Shown: positions 43,402-52,778 of the stretch, in pieces
Numbering within the stretch: position 1 is the first letter of the stretch
Layout of the letters: each line of letters begins with the position of its first letter
DNA from: Candidatus Poribacteria bacterium
Lineage (GTDB): Bacteria > Poribacteria > WGA-4E > PCPOR2b
Assembly (NCBI GenBank): GCA_022826645.1
Contig: JAJDUM010000110.1
Span: forward strand, 1 to 64,000
Reading direction: 5' to 3'
DNA: 64,000 nucleotides
The notes under the pieces: generated by a model
What the model was told of the DNA's origin: nothing
Seen by the model: the letters and a program-made list of their open reading frames with translations, nothing else
Databases searched by the model: none
Translations under genes and position numbers: made by a program

Positions 43402-44958
43402 ATGCGCGAAGAAGGACAACAACCACAACGGCCGGATGACAAAGAGTACCGGAAGTTATTCGGTTTAGATATCCACCTGACGCCGGTGTTTGTGATTTCC
43501 AGTATTGCCATAGTTATCTTTATTGTTGGGGCACTCGTGTTTCAGGAAGGCGCGACAAAACTGTTTGGAAATGTCCGCGTCTGGCTTACCACGAACCTCG
43601 ACTGGTGGTTCATGGACATCACCAACCTCCTTTTGCTATTCTGCCTATTTTTGATTGTTTCCCCGCTCGGCAAGGTGCGCCTTGGGGGTGCAGATGCGAA
43701 ACCTGAGTACTCCAACTTAACCTGGACTGCGATGCTCTTTGCGGCGGGTGTAGGCATCGGTCTGCTGTTTTTCGGGGTGGCAGAGCCGGTCTACTACTTT
43801 AAGAAGCCGCCGCTCGGCATTACTCCCGGAACTGCGGAAGCTGCTACCGCCGGCATAGCGGCGACAGTTTTTCACTGGGGATTACACGGTTGGGCAGTCT
43901 ACGGCGTCGTTGGACTCGCTCTCGCGTTTTTCGCCTACAACCGGGGACTTCCCCTCACCATCCGCTCGGCATTCTATCCCCTGCTCGGTGACCGCGTTTG
44001 GGGTTGGCCTGGTCATGCTATTGATACGTGCGCCATATTCGCAGGGATATTTGGACTCGCCACCTCGCTCGGATTGGGGGTGCAACAGGTTACAACTGGC
44101 CTTAATTACCTGTTTGATATTCCCGCAAATAGCACCACCATGGTGGTGTTGATTGTGGTGATAACAGCCATCGCGTTGATATCGGTGCTGACCGGTATTA
44201 ATGTCGGGATCAAACGTCTGAGCCAGTTCAACATAATCGTCGCCTTTCTGTTGCTGTTGGCGGTTATCATACTCGGTCCAACACTCCACATTTTCAGCAG
44301 TATGTTCGCCAGCCTTGGCGTCTATTTCGCCAAGATACGGCCCCTTAGCAATTGGGTAGGACGCACAGACACCAGTTTCCTGCACGATTGGACCACGTTC
44401 TACTGGGCATGGTGGATCGCTTGGGCACCGTTCGTCGGTACTTTCATCGCCCGCATTTCAAAGGGACGGACGGTACGCGAGTTCATATTCTTTGTGCTTA
44501 TCCTGCCGACGCTGTTATGTTTGCTGTGGTTTAGTGCCTTTGGCGGCACCGCACTCCACCAACACATCGTTGATGGCTATACCGGTGTGACCGAGAACGT
44601 TGAGGCTTGGAAGTTAGAAATTGCACTGTTCAAAATGTTTGATGAACTGCCGTTGACGAAACTCCTTGCCTCCGTCGCGATGATGCTGACAATCATCTTT
44701 TTTATTACCTCGTCGGACTCCGGCTCCTTGATCATCGATATCATCGCAGCAGGCGGCAAGGTTGACGCACCGGTCTCCCAACGGGTGTTCTGGTGCAGTC
44801 TGGAAGGGTTGGTTGCCATTGCATTGCTACTTGGCGGCGGTCTGAAGTCGTTGCAGGCGGCATCGCTCGCAACTGGCTTCCCGTTCGCTCTTGTCCTGTT
44901 GGGAATGGCGGTCTGCGTCTGGATGGGGCTTCGGAGCGAAGCGCGTGAATCGCAATGA
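43402..44958 (+). CDS. BCCT-family osmolyte transporter (glycine betaine/choline/carnitine)
   Basis: A 518-residue membrane protein with about twelve helices. Family hallmarks include GVGIGLLFFGVAEPVYYF, FHWGLHGWAVYG, the conserved WAWWIAWAPFVGTFIARISKGRTVREF and FFITSSDSGSLIID. BCCT carriers take up quaternary-ammonium or related osmolytes with Na+ or H+. The substrate (betaine, choline, carnitine or DMSP) cannot be read. ATG 43402 is preferred to TTG 43396 because of the AAGGAGAG spacing. The barrel upstream and PhyH downstream (convergent) make a small osmolyte/oxygenase neighbourhood. Confidence 0.92.
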   Translation: MREEGQQPQRPDDKEYRKLFGLDIHLTPVFVISSIAIVIFIVGALVFQEGATKLFGNVRVWLTTNLDWWFMDITNLLLLFCLFLIVSPLGKVRLGGADAKPEYSNLTWTAMLFAAGVGIGLLFFGVAEPVYYFKKPPLGITPGTAEAATAGIAATVFHWGLHGWAVYGVVGLALAFFAYNRGLPLTIRSAFYPLLGDRVWGWPGHAIDTCAIFAGIFGLATSLGLGVQQVTTGLNYLFDIPANSTTMVVLIVVITAIALISVLTGINVGIKRLSQFNIIVAFLLLLAVIILGPTLHIFSSMFASLGVYFAKIRPLSNWVGRTDTSFLHDWTTFYWAWWIAWAPFVGTFIARISKGRTVREFIFFVLILPTLLCLLWFSAFGGTALHQHIVDGYTGVTENVEAWKLEIALFKMFDELPLTKLLASVAMMLTIIFFITSSDSGSLIIDIIAAGGKVDAPVSQRVFWCSLEGLVAIALLLGGGLKSLQAASLATGFPFALVLLGMAVCVWMGLRSEARESQ

Positions 44959-44972
44959 TTTGTCACGAAGTT

Positions 44973-45006
44973 TTAGATGTGCTCTACATAGTTAGAGCAC
45001 ATCTAA
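44973..45006. terminator. Perfect 14-bp hairpin between convergent genes
   Basis: TTAGATGTGCTCTA (44973-44986) pairs with 44993-45006 around a 6-nt loop. It separates the convergent BCCT and PhyH genes. No long T-run follows on either strand, so efficient bidirectional termination is uncertain. Confidence 0.55.
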
Positions 45007-45049
45007 TCCACGTCAATACACCACCGAAAAAGAGTTCTGACATCAACAG

Positions 45050-46114
45050 TTATGCACGCACCGCATCGGACCAATCCCGCCAGATATCGCCATCGGTGTT
45101 GTCCACCACGAGCGCGTCCGGAACCGACTCAGGCGTTTTCTTAAAACCGTAGATTGTCGCTTGACGGATAACATCGTTAGAAGCGTTCTGTCCTGCGATA
45201 TGCAGAATCTTGGTGTGCCACAACACCGCTGTGCCGGTAGGACCGTGGCAATCGAACGGCTCGGTATCCGCCTTAATCTCTCCGATGACAGGATCCGTAT
45301 AACCGCCCGCTTTGCGTACCGCCAAATGTTTGTCGGTATGCTTCTCACCCTCCTTGAAAGCCTTCCACTGTTCGGGCCAGATCCGCGAGTGACTCCCGGG
45401 CCACACCATAAATCCGCCGGAGTTGGGTGGCACATCCGAAATGTACGCTGACATCTGCAGCCGCCATCGACCGTAGCACGCGCCATCGGAATGGGCACCA
45501 CGATATTCGGGAGCATGGGACGGACTATTCGGCAGGGTGCAATACAACCCACGAGTCCCTTGCCCATTGAGCCACACCGGTCCGGTTTCGGGTAACCGCA
45601 GCGCAGGCTCCGTCGTGAAGGTGCCCTCGGAGGGAAAACCCATCGTGTCTCCCACATGAGAATTCAGCCCGCCTACAGCGTCATCGCACATAAAACATGG
45701 GCCAGTCGTATAGCCCGACTCATCAAGTCCTGCGGGCCACACCACCGTCCCTTCCCCCAGAAGTTGTTCGGCAACTTGCCAAAGTGCACGAGGAGCCAGG
45801 TTAAGCAACAATTCCGACGCCCCATTACGCACTGTGAACCGGTGTGCGTTACCGCTAAAATACGGATCGCCCCCGCCTTCAGGTCGATGCTGTAGTTTGG
45901 CATTCTCCTCTTCAGTGATGGGTCCCCATGTAGAGGGATCATCCCTTTTCATGCGCGGCAGATGTGTCTGAATTACCTCCCACATTTCGTCACGCGCTTG
46001 GCGGCAGAGCTCCGGGTCGAGAGCCCCTTTGAGAACTAAAAAGCCATCACGTTTGAACTGGTTAATTTGATCTGTCGTCAAAGGCGCAATCGACTTAAAA
46101 CTTGGCGTAGACAT
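45050..46114 (-). CDS. Phytanoyl-CoA dioxygenase (PhyH) family protein
   Basis: A 354-residue Fe(II)/2-oxoglutarate oxygenase. The facial triad is H208-S-D210 (GAHSDGACYGRW) and H305 (TKILHIAGQN), and an Arg follows at about ten residues for 2-oxoglutarate. PhyH relatives hydroxylate lipids, ectoine, halogenated or other small molecules; the substrate is unknown. The N-terminal DQINQFKRDGFLVLKG is typical. ATG 46114 has GGGGAGAG in front. Its own upstream region (46115-46377) holds no other gene. Confidence 0.88.
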   Translation of the reverse strand: MSTPSFKSIAPLTTDQINQFKRDGFLVLKGALDPELCRQARDEMWEVIQTHLPRMKRDDPSTWGPITEEENAKLQHRPEGGGDPYFSGNAHRFTVRNGASELLLNLAPRALWQVAEQLLGEGTVVWPAGLDESGYTTGPCFMCDDAVGGLNSHVGDTMGFPSEGTFTTEPALRLPETGPVWLNGQGTRGLYCTLPNSPSHAPEYRGAHSDGACYGRWRLQMSAYISDVPPNSGGFMVWPGSHSRIWPEQWKAFKEGEKHTDKHLAVRKAGGYTDPVIGEIKADTEPFDCHGPTGTAVLWHTKILHIAGQNASNDVIRQATIYGFKKTPESVPDALVVDNTDGDIWRDWSDAVRA

Positions 46115-46377
46115 GGTCACTCTCCCCTTACTTATGCTGTTAGACGTTAGCCTGTATTTTCTTGCGAAACCATTTCTGGTTTTGACTGTGAACCTTCAAC
46201 TGCGAAAAAAACGCTAAAAGTGTTAGATTTTGTTAGGTTTAGAAGCCCAATATGAGCGGAAATTGATACGATTTAGTCCCATTCACCGAGTTGGCTACGC
46301 TCCCTATAAGCGGTAACCATAGTTTAATCCAAGTTGTTACCAAAGTCTCAGCAAGATGATATGCCTATAACAGAAAA

Positions 46378-47316
46378 TCAATAGTTTCTTTCATCCCAGC
46401 GGGGTGGTGTGTCTATAGATCCGGAAGCAGAGTCCTCGCCTTCACCAGTCACCAGTACCTCAGCGCCGAACCCCTCTTTTCGAATACGTCGGTCAAAGTA
46501 GAGCAACGTGATCCCGATCGGTGTTAACGGGAGCATCAAGCTATTGACAACATCATTGATAAAACAGTGAATCACATAAGTGGCCAAGCCATCCCAATCC
46601 GTCAGTTCGGGTGCAAGCATCCGTTGAAACAGTTGTAGGGGTCCCCCTTCACCGCTTACCACCTCCGTGAAACCAAAAGCAAACAGTAAAAAGAACTGAA
46701 GCACAATTTGAATCATAAAACCGAGCAGAAAGATTGCCAACATGATGCCACAGACACTCCACCACGCTCCTCTGACCAATTCACGGCTGCGTTTCAGCGC
46801 GTTTGTCGCCGAAGTACCCTCAATCAAAGTAGCCTGTGCGTAGAAACCCCATCGCGTCCCAAAATAGATGGAAAACGGAATCCCAATGATAGTTAGCGCT
46901 AATAGTCCAACAACCAGCATCCAGAGTAGAAAACTTCCGAGGTAGGCCCCAAATCGGCGTGCGACCTGCCCGAACGCTGCTCCGGCGGTGATCTCCTCAC
47001 CTAAATAGAGTTGGCCACCAGCGAACAGGAGCGCCCCCGCGGAGAACAGTGCGACTAAAATGGTAATCCAAGCGACAACAAGATCTATCGCAATCGTCAA
47101 CCCTTGTAAGCCCGAATCCTTAAAAAAAAGTGTTGAGATAGCTGTGAACAGGTTCGCTCCGAACGTAAAAATAAAATAAACAGCACAGATGCCCAAAATC
47201 AGGCGGAAATGGTTCCGATAGATGCTGAATACTGTTTCTAAAATGTCCATGAAACCCATCGGTTGAAACGTTGTTCTTGCGACACCCTCACTGCTGTCCA
47301 CGTTGGGATTTAACAT
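46378..47316 (-). CDS. Integral membrane protein, possibly glycerophosphodiester-esterase-membrane-domain-like
   Basis: A 312-residue protein with six or seven hydrophobic segments. The N-terminal amphipathic start GFMDILETVFSIYRNHFRLIL followed by long helices, and the GIPFSIYFGTRWGFYAQATLIEG region, resemble small membrane proteins of the DUF7544/GDPD-membrane-domain group. No enzyme motif is visible. ATG 47316 follows AAGGGGG; the longer frame from 47361 adds only a poor leader. Nothing links it to its neighbours. Confidence 0.6.
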   Translation of the reverse strand: MLNPNVDSSEGVARTTFQPMGFMDILETVFSIYRNHFRLILGICAVYFIFTFGANLFTAISTLFFKDSGLQGLTIAIDLVVAWITILVALFSAGALLFAGGQLYLGEEITAGAAFGQVARRFGAYLGSFLLWMLVVGLLALTIIGIPFSIYFGTRWGFYAQATLIEGTSATNALKRSRELVRGAWWSVCGIMLAIFLLGFMIQIVLQFFLLFAFGFTEVVSGEGGPLQLFQRMLAPELTDWDGLATYVIHCFINDVVNSLMLPLTPIGITLLYFDRRIRKEGFGAEVLVTGEGEDSASGSIDTPPRWDERNY

Positions 47317-47477
47317 TTTTTCCGCGCCCCCTTTCGACACTCCAGCAAAAGTATAACACATCGCTCAACGACTATCAAGCATGCTCTGGCACCGTTCAGA
47401 GAAACGAGATAAGGCGTGACACAGGGATACGGTTGGCCGTCACCGTCAATAACCAACACCTTAATGTACCGGCAAAA

Positions 47478-47506
47478 ATGCACCACGATAGGGTATAATA
47501 TATAAT
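47478..47506 (+). promoter_or_regulatory. Candidate promoter of the binding-protein array
   Basis: Two overlapping TATAAT hexamers (47494-47499 and 47501-47506) lie about 80 bases before the first binding-protein gene. ATGCAC at 47478-47483 gives a 17-base spacer to the second one, a weak -35. The rest of 47317-47582 holds nothing else I can support. Confidence 0.4.
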
Positions 47507-47582
47507 AGTGCAATTTATCACTCATGGAACAATGAGCATAAACTAACCCTTTCGCGCCAAATAATGGCAAGGAGATATAATT

Positions 47583-48752
47583 ATGAACACCAGAAGAGCC
47601 AGCAAATTTGCGTTTGTATTGGCGATTGTCGCCCTCATTGCTGGGCTTTCTGCCTGCGACCAGATTGGGCAACTTCTCCTCCCAGCACCACCTCAGATGG
47701 ACGAACTCAGTGGCGAGATTCCCATCGGGGTCGTTGTCGCGCTGACGGGCCGATTTGCTAACGACGTTGGCATACCCATGCATATCGGCTTTGAACTCGC
47801 ACGCCAAGAGATTAACCACTCAGGGCTGCTCGGCGGTGCAAAAATTACCTTCATCACCGAGGATGATCAGAGTGTGAGTTCCGTTGAAGCATTCAATAAA
47901 CTGATTCATCAAGATGGTGTGTCTGCCATTACGGGTCTCGCCATCTCAGATCAGGCAGTACACTCGTTTCCGATAGCGCAAGAGAATGGGGTCGTGGCTT
48001 TCAGTTCGGTATCTTCTGCTTCCGGTTTGAGCGCGATCGGCGACTTTATCTTTCGCGCGGGACTCACCATAGATATCCTGAACCCAAGCGGCGTTAGAAT
48101 CACTCAAGAGAAACTCGGTTATACAAAAGCTGCGATCTTATTCGATGAAAGTGACCTCTATTCCACAAGTAGCTACGGGGGGTTCATAGCCGCACTCGCT
48201 GAGAACAGCGTCGAGGTTGTGACTACGGAAACTTTCCAAAGCGGCGACACCGATTTTTCCACGCAATTAACCCGGATAATGGAGGCAAACCCCGAAGCCA
48301 TCTTTGTCGCTACGTTGCCACCGGAGATGCCTCTGATTCTGACGCAGGGTCGTGAACTCGGCATACCCGACTCAGTTCCCTTTATTCTGCCCGAAATAGC
48401 AATAGAACAGGTAGCAGCTGCGGGCCCTGCCGCGGAGGGGGTAATCACCTTTATAGGGTGGTCTAGCCTCGCTGCCACCCCAGGGAATCAAGCTTTCATC
48501 GAGAATTATCGTGCAGCATCCGGTACGGAGCCGAACGCTTGGGCAGCGCAATCGTATGCGACGCTCCATATTCTCGCTGCGGCGATTGCCAACGCTCAAT
48601 CCACCGACTCAACCGCGATTCGGGATGCATTGGCAAACACCACGGATATGGACACCATTTTAGGACAATTCTCCTTTGACGAGGTCGGAGATGCTGTCTA
48701 CGATCCACAGATATTGATTGTCAAAGATGGTGAATTTGCAGTCTTCGAGTAA
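47583..48752 (+). CDS. Type-1 periplasmic binding lipoprotein, array copy 1
   Basis: A 389-residue lipoprotein (lipobox LSAC25, then DQIGQLLLPAPP) of the Leu/Ile/Val-binding (LivJ, Peripla_BP_6) fold. It shows IPIGVVVALTGRFAN at the first strand, FNKLIHQDGVSAITG at the first lobe, and ends FSFDEVGDAVYDPQILIVKDG. Such proteins bind amino acids, amides or aromatic compounds for ABC import. Start AAGGAGATATAATT-ATG. First of eight paralogues; no transport partners are in the window. Confidence 0.85.
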   Translation: MNTRRASKFAFVLAIVALIAGLSACDQIGQLLLPAPPQMDELSGEIPIGVVVALTGRFANDVGIPMHIGFELARQEINHSGLLGGAKITFITEDDQSVSSVEAFNKLIHQDGVSAITGLAISDQAVHSFPIAQENGVVAFSSVSSASGLSAIGDFIFRAGLTIDILNPSGVRITQEKLGYTKAAILFDESDLYSTSSYGGFIAALAENSVEVVTTETFQSGDTDFSTQLTRIMEANPEAIFVATLPPEMPLILTQGRELGIPDSVPFILPEIAIEQVAAAGPAAEGVITFIGWSSLAATPGNQAFIENYRAASGTEPNAWAAQSYATLHILAAAIANAQSTDSTAIRDALANTTDMDTILGQFSFDEVGDAVYDPQILIVKDGEFAVFE

Positions 48753-48890
48753 TCCTCAACGAAGGATCGGAACAATTCAGCAGAATTGGAATTCTGTATC
48801 TTGCAGAAAACAACAATCGTTGTTCTCTGAAACTTAGGTTTTAAATTTAGATGATTTTTTCGATAACCTTCCAAATACCAATACTCAACG

Positions 48891-48939
48891 AATCAGGTGA
48901 GTGACAGCTCCTCTCGATTATCCCTTGCCTGATTTTTTT
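48891..48939 (+). terminator. Likely intrinsic terminator between binding-protein copies 1 and 2
   Basis: AATCAGG (48891-48897) pairs with CCTGATT (48928-48934), followed by T to 48939. The 30-nt loop contains GACAGCTCC, a short string also found in the Fur-linked RNA element; this may be chance. It suggests copy 1 is transcribed separately or attenuated. Confidence 0.55.
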
Positions 48940-48962
48940 ATTTGAAAATAAGGGAGTTTAAG

Positions 48963-50135
48963 ATGGAAATCAGACGAATTACAATATTTGCGTTTGCACT
49001 AGCGGTTGTCCTCCTAATTGTGGGGCTTTCTGCCTGTGACCAGATTGGGCAACTTCTCGTCCCCGCTCCACCTGATACAGAAGATGTGAGCGTAGAAATT
49101 CCTATCGGTGTCGTCTTACCTATCACAGGACGACTCGCCTCTACATTTGGAGTACCAATAGGGAGGGGCTTTGAACTCGCTCTCGAAGAGATTAACGCCT
49201 CACAAGCCAGCGGTGGAAGTATTAAACTTATCATAGAGGACGATCAGAGTACCGTTGAAGGTGCCGTCGAAGCCTACAACAAACTGATTCAGCAGGACGG
49301 TGTACCTGTTATCTTCGGTCCTGCTACCTCAACTCAGAGTGCGACAGTGTTTCCGATAGCGCAGGAAAATGGGGTCGTGGCATTTAGCCCCACCTCCGCG
49401 GCCCGCGGCCTGAGTGCGATTGGTGATTTCGTCTTTCGCGCCGCGCTTACCACAGATGTGCTGATTCCAAGCGGCATTGAGACGACCTCCGCAAAACTCG
49501 GTTACAAGACAGCAGCAACGATGTACGATGAAAGCGATGTCTTTTCTACGGATAGCGATGAGGCGGTAAGGGAAGCGCTTGCTGCGAACGGTGTCGAGGT
49601 GTTGACTACAGAAACTTTCCAAGGCGGCGATACCGATTTTTCCGAACAATTAACCCGGATTAGGGACGCAAATCCCGACATTATCTTTATCTCCTCTTTA
49701 TCGCCTGAAAAATCCGGACTTCTGACCCAAGGTCGCCAACTCGGTATACCCGACTCAGTGCCGTTTGTCATGCGCACGTTGACCATAGCCGATGTGCAAG
49801 CTGCGGGTGATGCCGCCGAGGGTGCGATTACTTTTGTCGGCTGGGCAAGTGTAGCTGACACACCGGGGAATCAAGCCTTCGTCCAGAATTATAGCGCGAA
49901 ATACGGAGTCGAACCGAGCAATTACGCCGCACGGGCGTATGCCGGTTTCCATATTTTGGCTGAGGCGATTGCTAATGCCCAATCCACCGAGTCGACCGCA
50001 ATCCGAGACGCGCTAGCGAATATCACAGATTTCGACACCGTTTTCGGAAAATTCTCTTTTAACGCCGTTGGGGATGCGGTGTATGATCCGAAGATACTGA
50101 TTGTGGTGGACGGTCAATTGGAAATCTTCGAGTAA
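48963..50135 (+). CDS. Type-1 periplasmic binding lipoprotein, array copy 2
   Basis: A 390-residue paralogue with lipobox LSAC and DQIGQLLVPAPP. The binding-lobe segment differs from the others (RLASTFGVPIGRGFEL, INASQASGGSIKLIIEDDQST), so ligand preference may differ. I chose ATG 48963 after AAGGGAG; the longer frame from TTG 48942 would include the ribosome-binding site. The C terminus FSFNAVGDAVYDPKILIVVDG is conserved. Confidence 0.84.
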   Translation: MEIRRITIFAFALAVVLLIVGLSACDQIGQLLVPAPPDTEDVSVEIPIGVVLPITGRLASTFGVPIGRGFELALEEINASQASGGSIKLIIEDDQSTVEGAVEAYNKLIQQDGVPVIFGPATSTQSATVFPIAQENGVVAFSPTSAARGLSAIGDFVFRAALTTDVLIPSGIETTSAKLGYKTAATMYDESDVFSTDSDEAVREALAANGVEVLTTETFQGGDTDFSEQLTRIRDANPDIIFISSLSPEKSGLLTQGRQLGIPDSVPFVMRTLTIADVQAAGDAAEGAITFVGWASVADTPGNQAFVQNYSAKYGVEPSNYAARAYAGFHILAEAIANAQSTESTAIRDALANITDFDTVFGKFSFNAVGDAVYDPKILIVVDGQLEIFE

Positions 50136-50199
50136 CCGCTAATGGAAGCAAGGTAAGAACGTAAAGTATAACTCAGATTAAAAAATAAGGAGATTCAAG

Positions 50200-51360
50200 T
50201 TGAATACAAGTAGAGTTACCAAATTCGCATTTGTCTTGACGATTGTCGCGATGATTATGGGGTTTGCCGCCTGTGACCAGATAGGGCAGCTTCTCCTTCC
50301 CGCGCCGCCTTCAATGGAGGGAGTCAGTGGCGAGATTCCAATCGGTCTTGTCTACCCCGTTACCGGACGGCTTGATGCATTTGCCTTACCGATACAACGC
50401 GGTTTTGAACTCGCTCTTGAGGAGGTCAACAACTCACAACTGGGCGATGTAAGATTCAAGTTCATCACCGAAGACGACCAGAGCACCATTGAGGGCGCCG
50501 TCGAAGCCTATAACAAACTGATTCAAGCGGGTGTGCCGATTATCTTCGGTCCCACCACATCAGGCCAAGCCGAAGCAGCGTTTCCAATCGCGCAACAGAA
50601 TGGAGTTGTGGCTTTCAGCTCCTCCTCAAATGCCACCGGTCTAAGTGCGCTTGGAGATTTTCTCTTCCGCGCAGGGCTTACCACAGATATCCTACTCCCC
50701 AGTGGTGTCAAGGCAACACACACGAAACTTGAGTATCAACAGGCAGCAATCATATATGATGAAATTGATGCCTATTCTATAGATAGCTATGAAAAGTTCA
50801 GGGACACGCTTACTGAGATCGGCGTTGAGATTCTGATTACAGAAACCTTCCAAAGTGGCAACACCGACTTTTCAGCACAATTGGGTCGGATAATGGAAGC
50901 AAATCCCGATGCAATCTTTATCGCAGCACAACTCCCGGAACAGACTGGAATTTTGGTTCAAGGACGCCAGCTTGGGATTCCGACCGAGGTCTCCTTTATC
51001 ACAAGCCTGATAAATGATGTGGAAAACGCAGGGGCTGCCGCCGAGGGCGCAATCTCTTTTGCGGGGTGGATTAGCACAGCCGATACACCGGGAAATCAAG
51101 CCTTCGTCCAGAAATATCGCGCGACATACGGGAGTGAGCCAAACGCTTGGACCGCGCAGTCGTATGCTGCCGTTTATATCGTCGCTGCGGCGATCGCGGA
51201 AGCCCAATCCACCGATCCTGCTGCGATTCGGGACATACTGGCGAACATCAAAGATTTCGATACCGTTTTGGGGGCATTTTCCTTTAACGCCGTCGGGGAT
51301 GCAGTCTACGACCCGATTGTACAGATTGTCGAAAACGGCGAATTCCAGATCTTCGAGTAA
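50200..51360 (+). CDS. Type-1 periplasmic binding lipoprotein, array copy 3
   Basis: A 386-residue paralogue starting at TTG 50200 with AAGGAG 8 bases upstream. Leader FAACDQIGQLLLPAPP has Ala in place of Leu-Ser before the Cys but remains a lipobox. It has LVYPVTGRLDAFALPIQRGFEL and an ISTADTPGNQAFVQKYRATYG hinge. Its 3' flank carries the first copy of the array hairpin repeat. Confidence 0.84.
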   Translation: MNTSRVTKFAFVLTIVAMIMGFAACDQIGQLLLPAPPSMEGVSGEIPIGLVYPVTGRLDAFALPIQRGFELALEEVNNSQLGDVRFKFITEDDQSTIEGAVEAYNKLIQAGVPIIFGPTTSGQAEAAFPIAQQNGVVAFSSSSNATGLSALGDFLFRAGLTTDILLPSGVKATHTKLEYQQAAIIYDEIDAYSIDSYEKFRDTLTEIGVEILITETFQSGNTDFSAQLGRIMEANPDAIFIAAQLPEQTGILVQGRQLGIPTEVSFITSLINDVENAGAAAEGAISFAGWISTADTPGNQAFVQKYRATYGSEPNAWTAQSYAAVYIVAAAIAEAQSTDPAAIRDILANIKDFDTVLGAFSFNAVGDAVYDPIVQIVENGEFQIFE

Positions 51361-51383
51361 CCCTCCAAATGCTAACAGAATTC

Positions 51384-51441
51384 GTAGGGGCACCACCCCC
51401 GATGGATCGGGATTCAAAGCAACTTGCGGGTGCCCGCTTAG
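51384..51441. repeat. Array hairpin repeat, copy 1
   Basis: GGGCACC (51388-51394) pairs with GGTGCCC (51429-51435), enclosing an inner CCCGAT/ATCGGG stem and ATTCAAAGCAACTT. It lies in the gap between binding-protein copies 3 and 4. Confidence 0.75.
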
Positions 51442-51482
51442 GGCTGCACCACGCCTTTTAACTTAAAAAGAAAGAAATTCAA

Positions 51483-52655
51483 TTGAACATCAGAAGATTC
51501 ACTAGATTTGCGTTGGTCTCGGCGGTTGCCGCGTTCATTGTAGGGCTTTCCGCTTGCGATCAGATTGGGCAACTCCTTCTCCCCACAACACCTCAGATGG
51601 AAGGGCTTCGTGGTGAGATTGCCATCGGCGTCGTTTTGCCAATTACAGGGAGGCTTGCCGCGATTGGTTTACGGATGAGTCAGGGATATGAGGTGGCTCT
51701 CAAAGAAATTAATAACTCACAACTCAGCGATGTAAAAATCAAACTTATCGTCAAGGATGATCAGAGTACTGTTAAAGGTGCCGTTGCAGCATTCAATAAA
51801 TTGATTCATCAAGATGGTGTGCCCGCTATCCTCGGTCCTACCACCTCAACGCAGGGGCAAGCAGCGTTTCCAATCGCGCAACAGAACAAGGTCGTAGCGA
51901 TAAGCTCCACCTCCGCTGCCCGTGGTCTCAGCGCGATTGGTGATTTTATCTTTCGTACTGCTCTGACTACAGATGTGCTGATTCCAAGCGGCGTCAGGAT
52001 AACTCAGGAGAAACTTGGCTACCAAAGTGCAGCAATCATATATGATGAGACCGATCTCTTCTCCACCGACAGCAATGCGGCAGTGAGAGAAGCTCTCACT
52101 GCAAATAATGTCGAGGTTCTCGTCACAAAAACCTTCCAAACGGGTGAGACTGACTTTTCTACACAATTAACTCGCATTAAGGAGTCAAATCCGGACGTCA
52201 TTTTTATCTTCGCTTCGCCAATAGAAATTCCAGAGATTATGATACAAGGGCGTCAACTTGGCATTCCCACCGATGTTCCTTTCCTTATAAGTGTTACTTT
52301 TGCCGCAAGTCAAATTGAACTCGCGGGCGATGCCGCTGAGGGTACAATTGCTTTTACCAGCTGGGTCAATATCGCTGACACATCGGGAAATCAGACCTTC
52401 ATTCAGAATCATCACGCGAAGTATGGTATCGAACCGAACATCCAGGCCGCTCAGTCGTATGCATCCATCTACATTCTTGCCAAGGCAATTGCTGATGCAC
52501 AATCCGACGATCCAACTGCGATTCGGAACACACTAGCGAACATCACAGATTTCGATACCGTTTTGGGGGCATTCTCTTTTAACGCCGTCGGGGATGCAGT
52601 TTATGATCCGGTTGTACTGATTGTCGAAAATGGCGAAATCCAGATCTTTGAGTAA
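51483..52655 (+). CDS. Type-1 periplasmic binding lipoprotein, array copy 4
   Basis: A 390-residue paralogue from TTG 51483, preceded only by a weak AAAGAAAG site. It has LSACDQIGQLLLPTTPQMEGLRGEIAIG, which with copies 5 and 6 forms the 'EGLRGEIAIG' subgroup. Ligand region RLAAIGLRMSQGYEVAL. Nearly identical blocks with copy 6 (SAARGLSAIGDFIFRT, VRITQEKLGYQ) point to gene conversion. Confidence 0.84.
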   Translation: MNIRRFTRFALVSAVAAFIVGLSACDQIGQLLLPTTPQMEGLRGEIAIGVVLPITGRLAAIGLRMSQGYEVALKEINNSQLSDVKIKLIVKDDQSTVKGAVAAFNKLIHQDGVPAILGPTTSTQGQAAFPIAQQNKVVAISSTSAARGLSAIGDFIFRTALTTDVLIPSGVRITQEKLGYQSAAIIYDETDLFSTDSNAAVREALTANNVEVLVTKTFQTGETDFSTQLTRIKESNPDVIFIFASPIEIPEIMIQGRQLGIPTDVPFLISVTFAASQIELAGDAAEGTIAFTSWVNIADTSGNQTFIQNHHAKYGIEPNIQAAQSYASIYILAKAIADAQSDDPTAIRNTLANITDFDTVLGAFSFNAVGDAVYDPVVLIVENGEIQIFE

Positions 52656-52678
52656 CCCTCCAAATCCCAGCAGAATTC

Positions 52679-52736
52679 GTAGGGGCACCACCCTCGATAG
52701 ATCGGGATTCAAAGCAACTTGTGGGTGCCCGCTTAG
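52679..52736. repeat. Array hairpin repeat, copy 2
   Basis: Same stem (GGGCACC/GGGTGCCC) as copy 1; the inner CCTCGATAGATCGGG carries two changes that weaken the inner stem. It lies between binding-protein copies 4 and 5. Confidence 0.75.
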
Positions 52737-52778
52737 GACAATACCACGTCCTTTTAACTTAAAGGTAAGGAGATTCAA

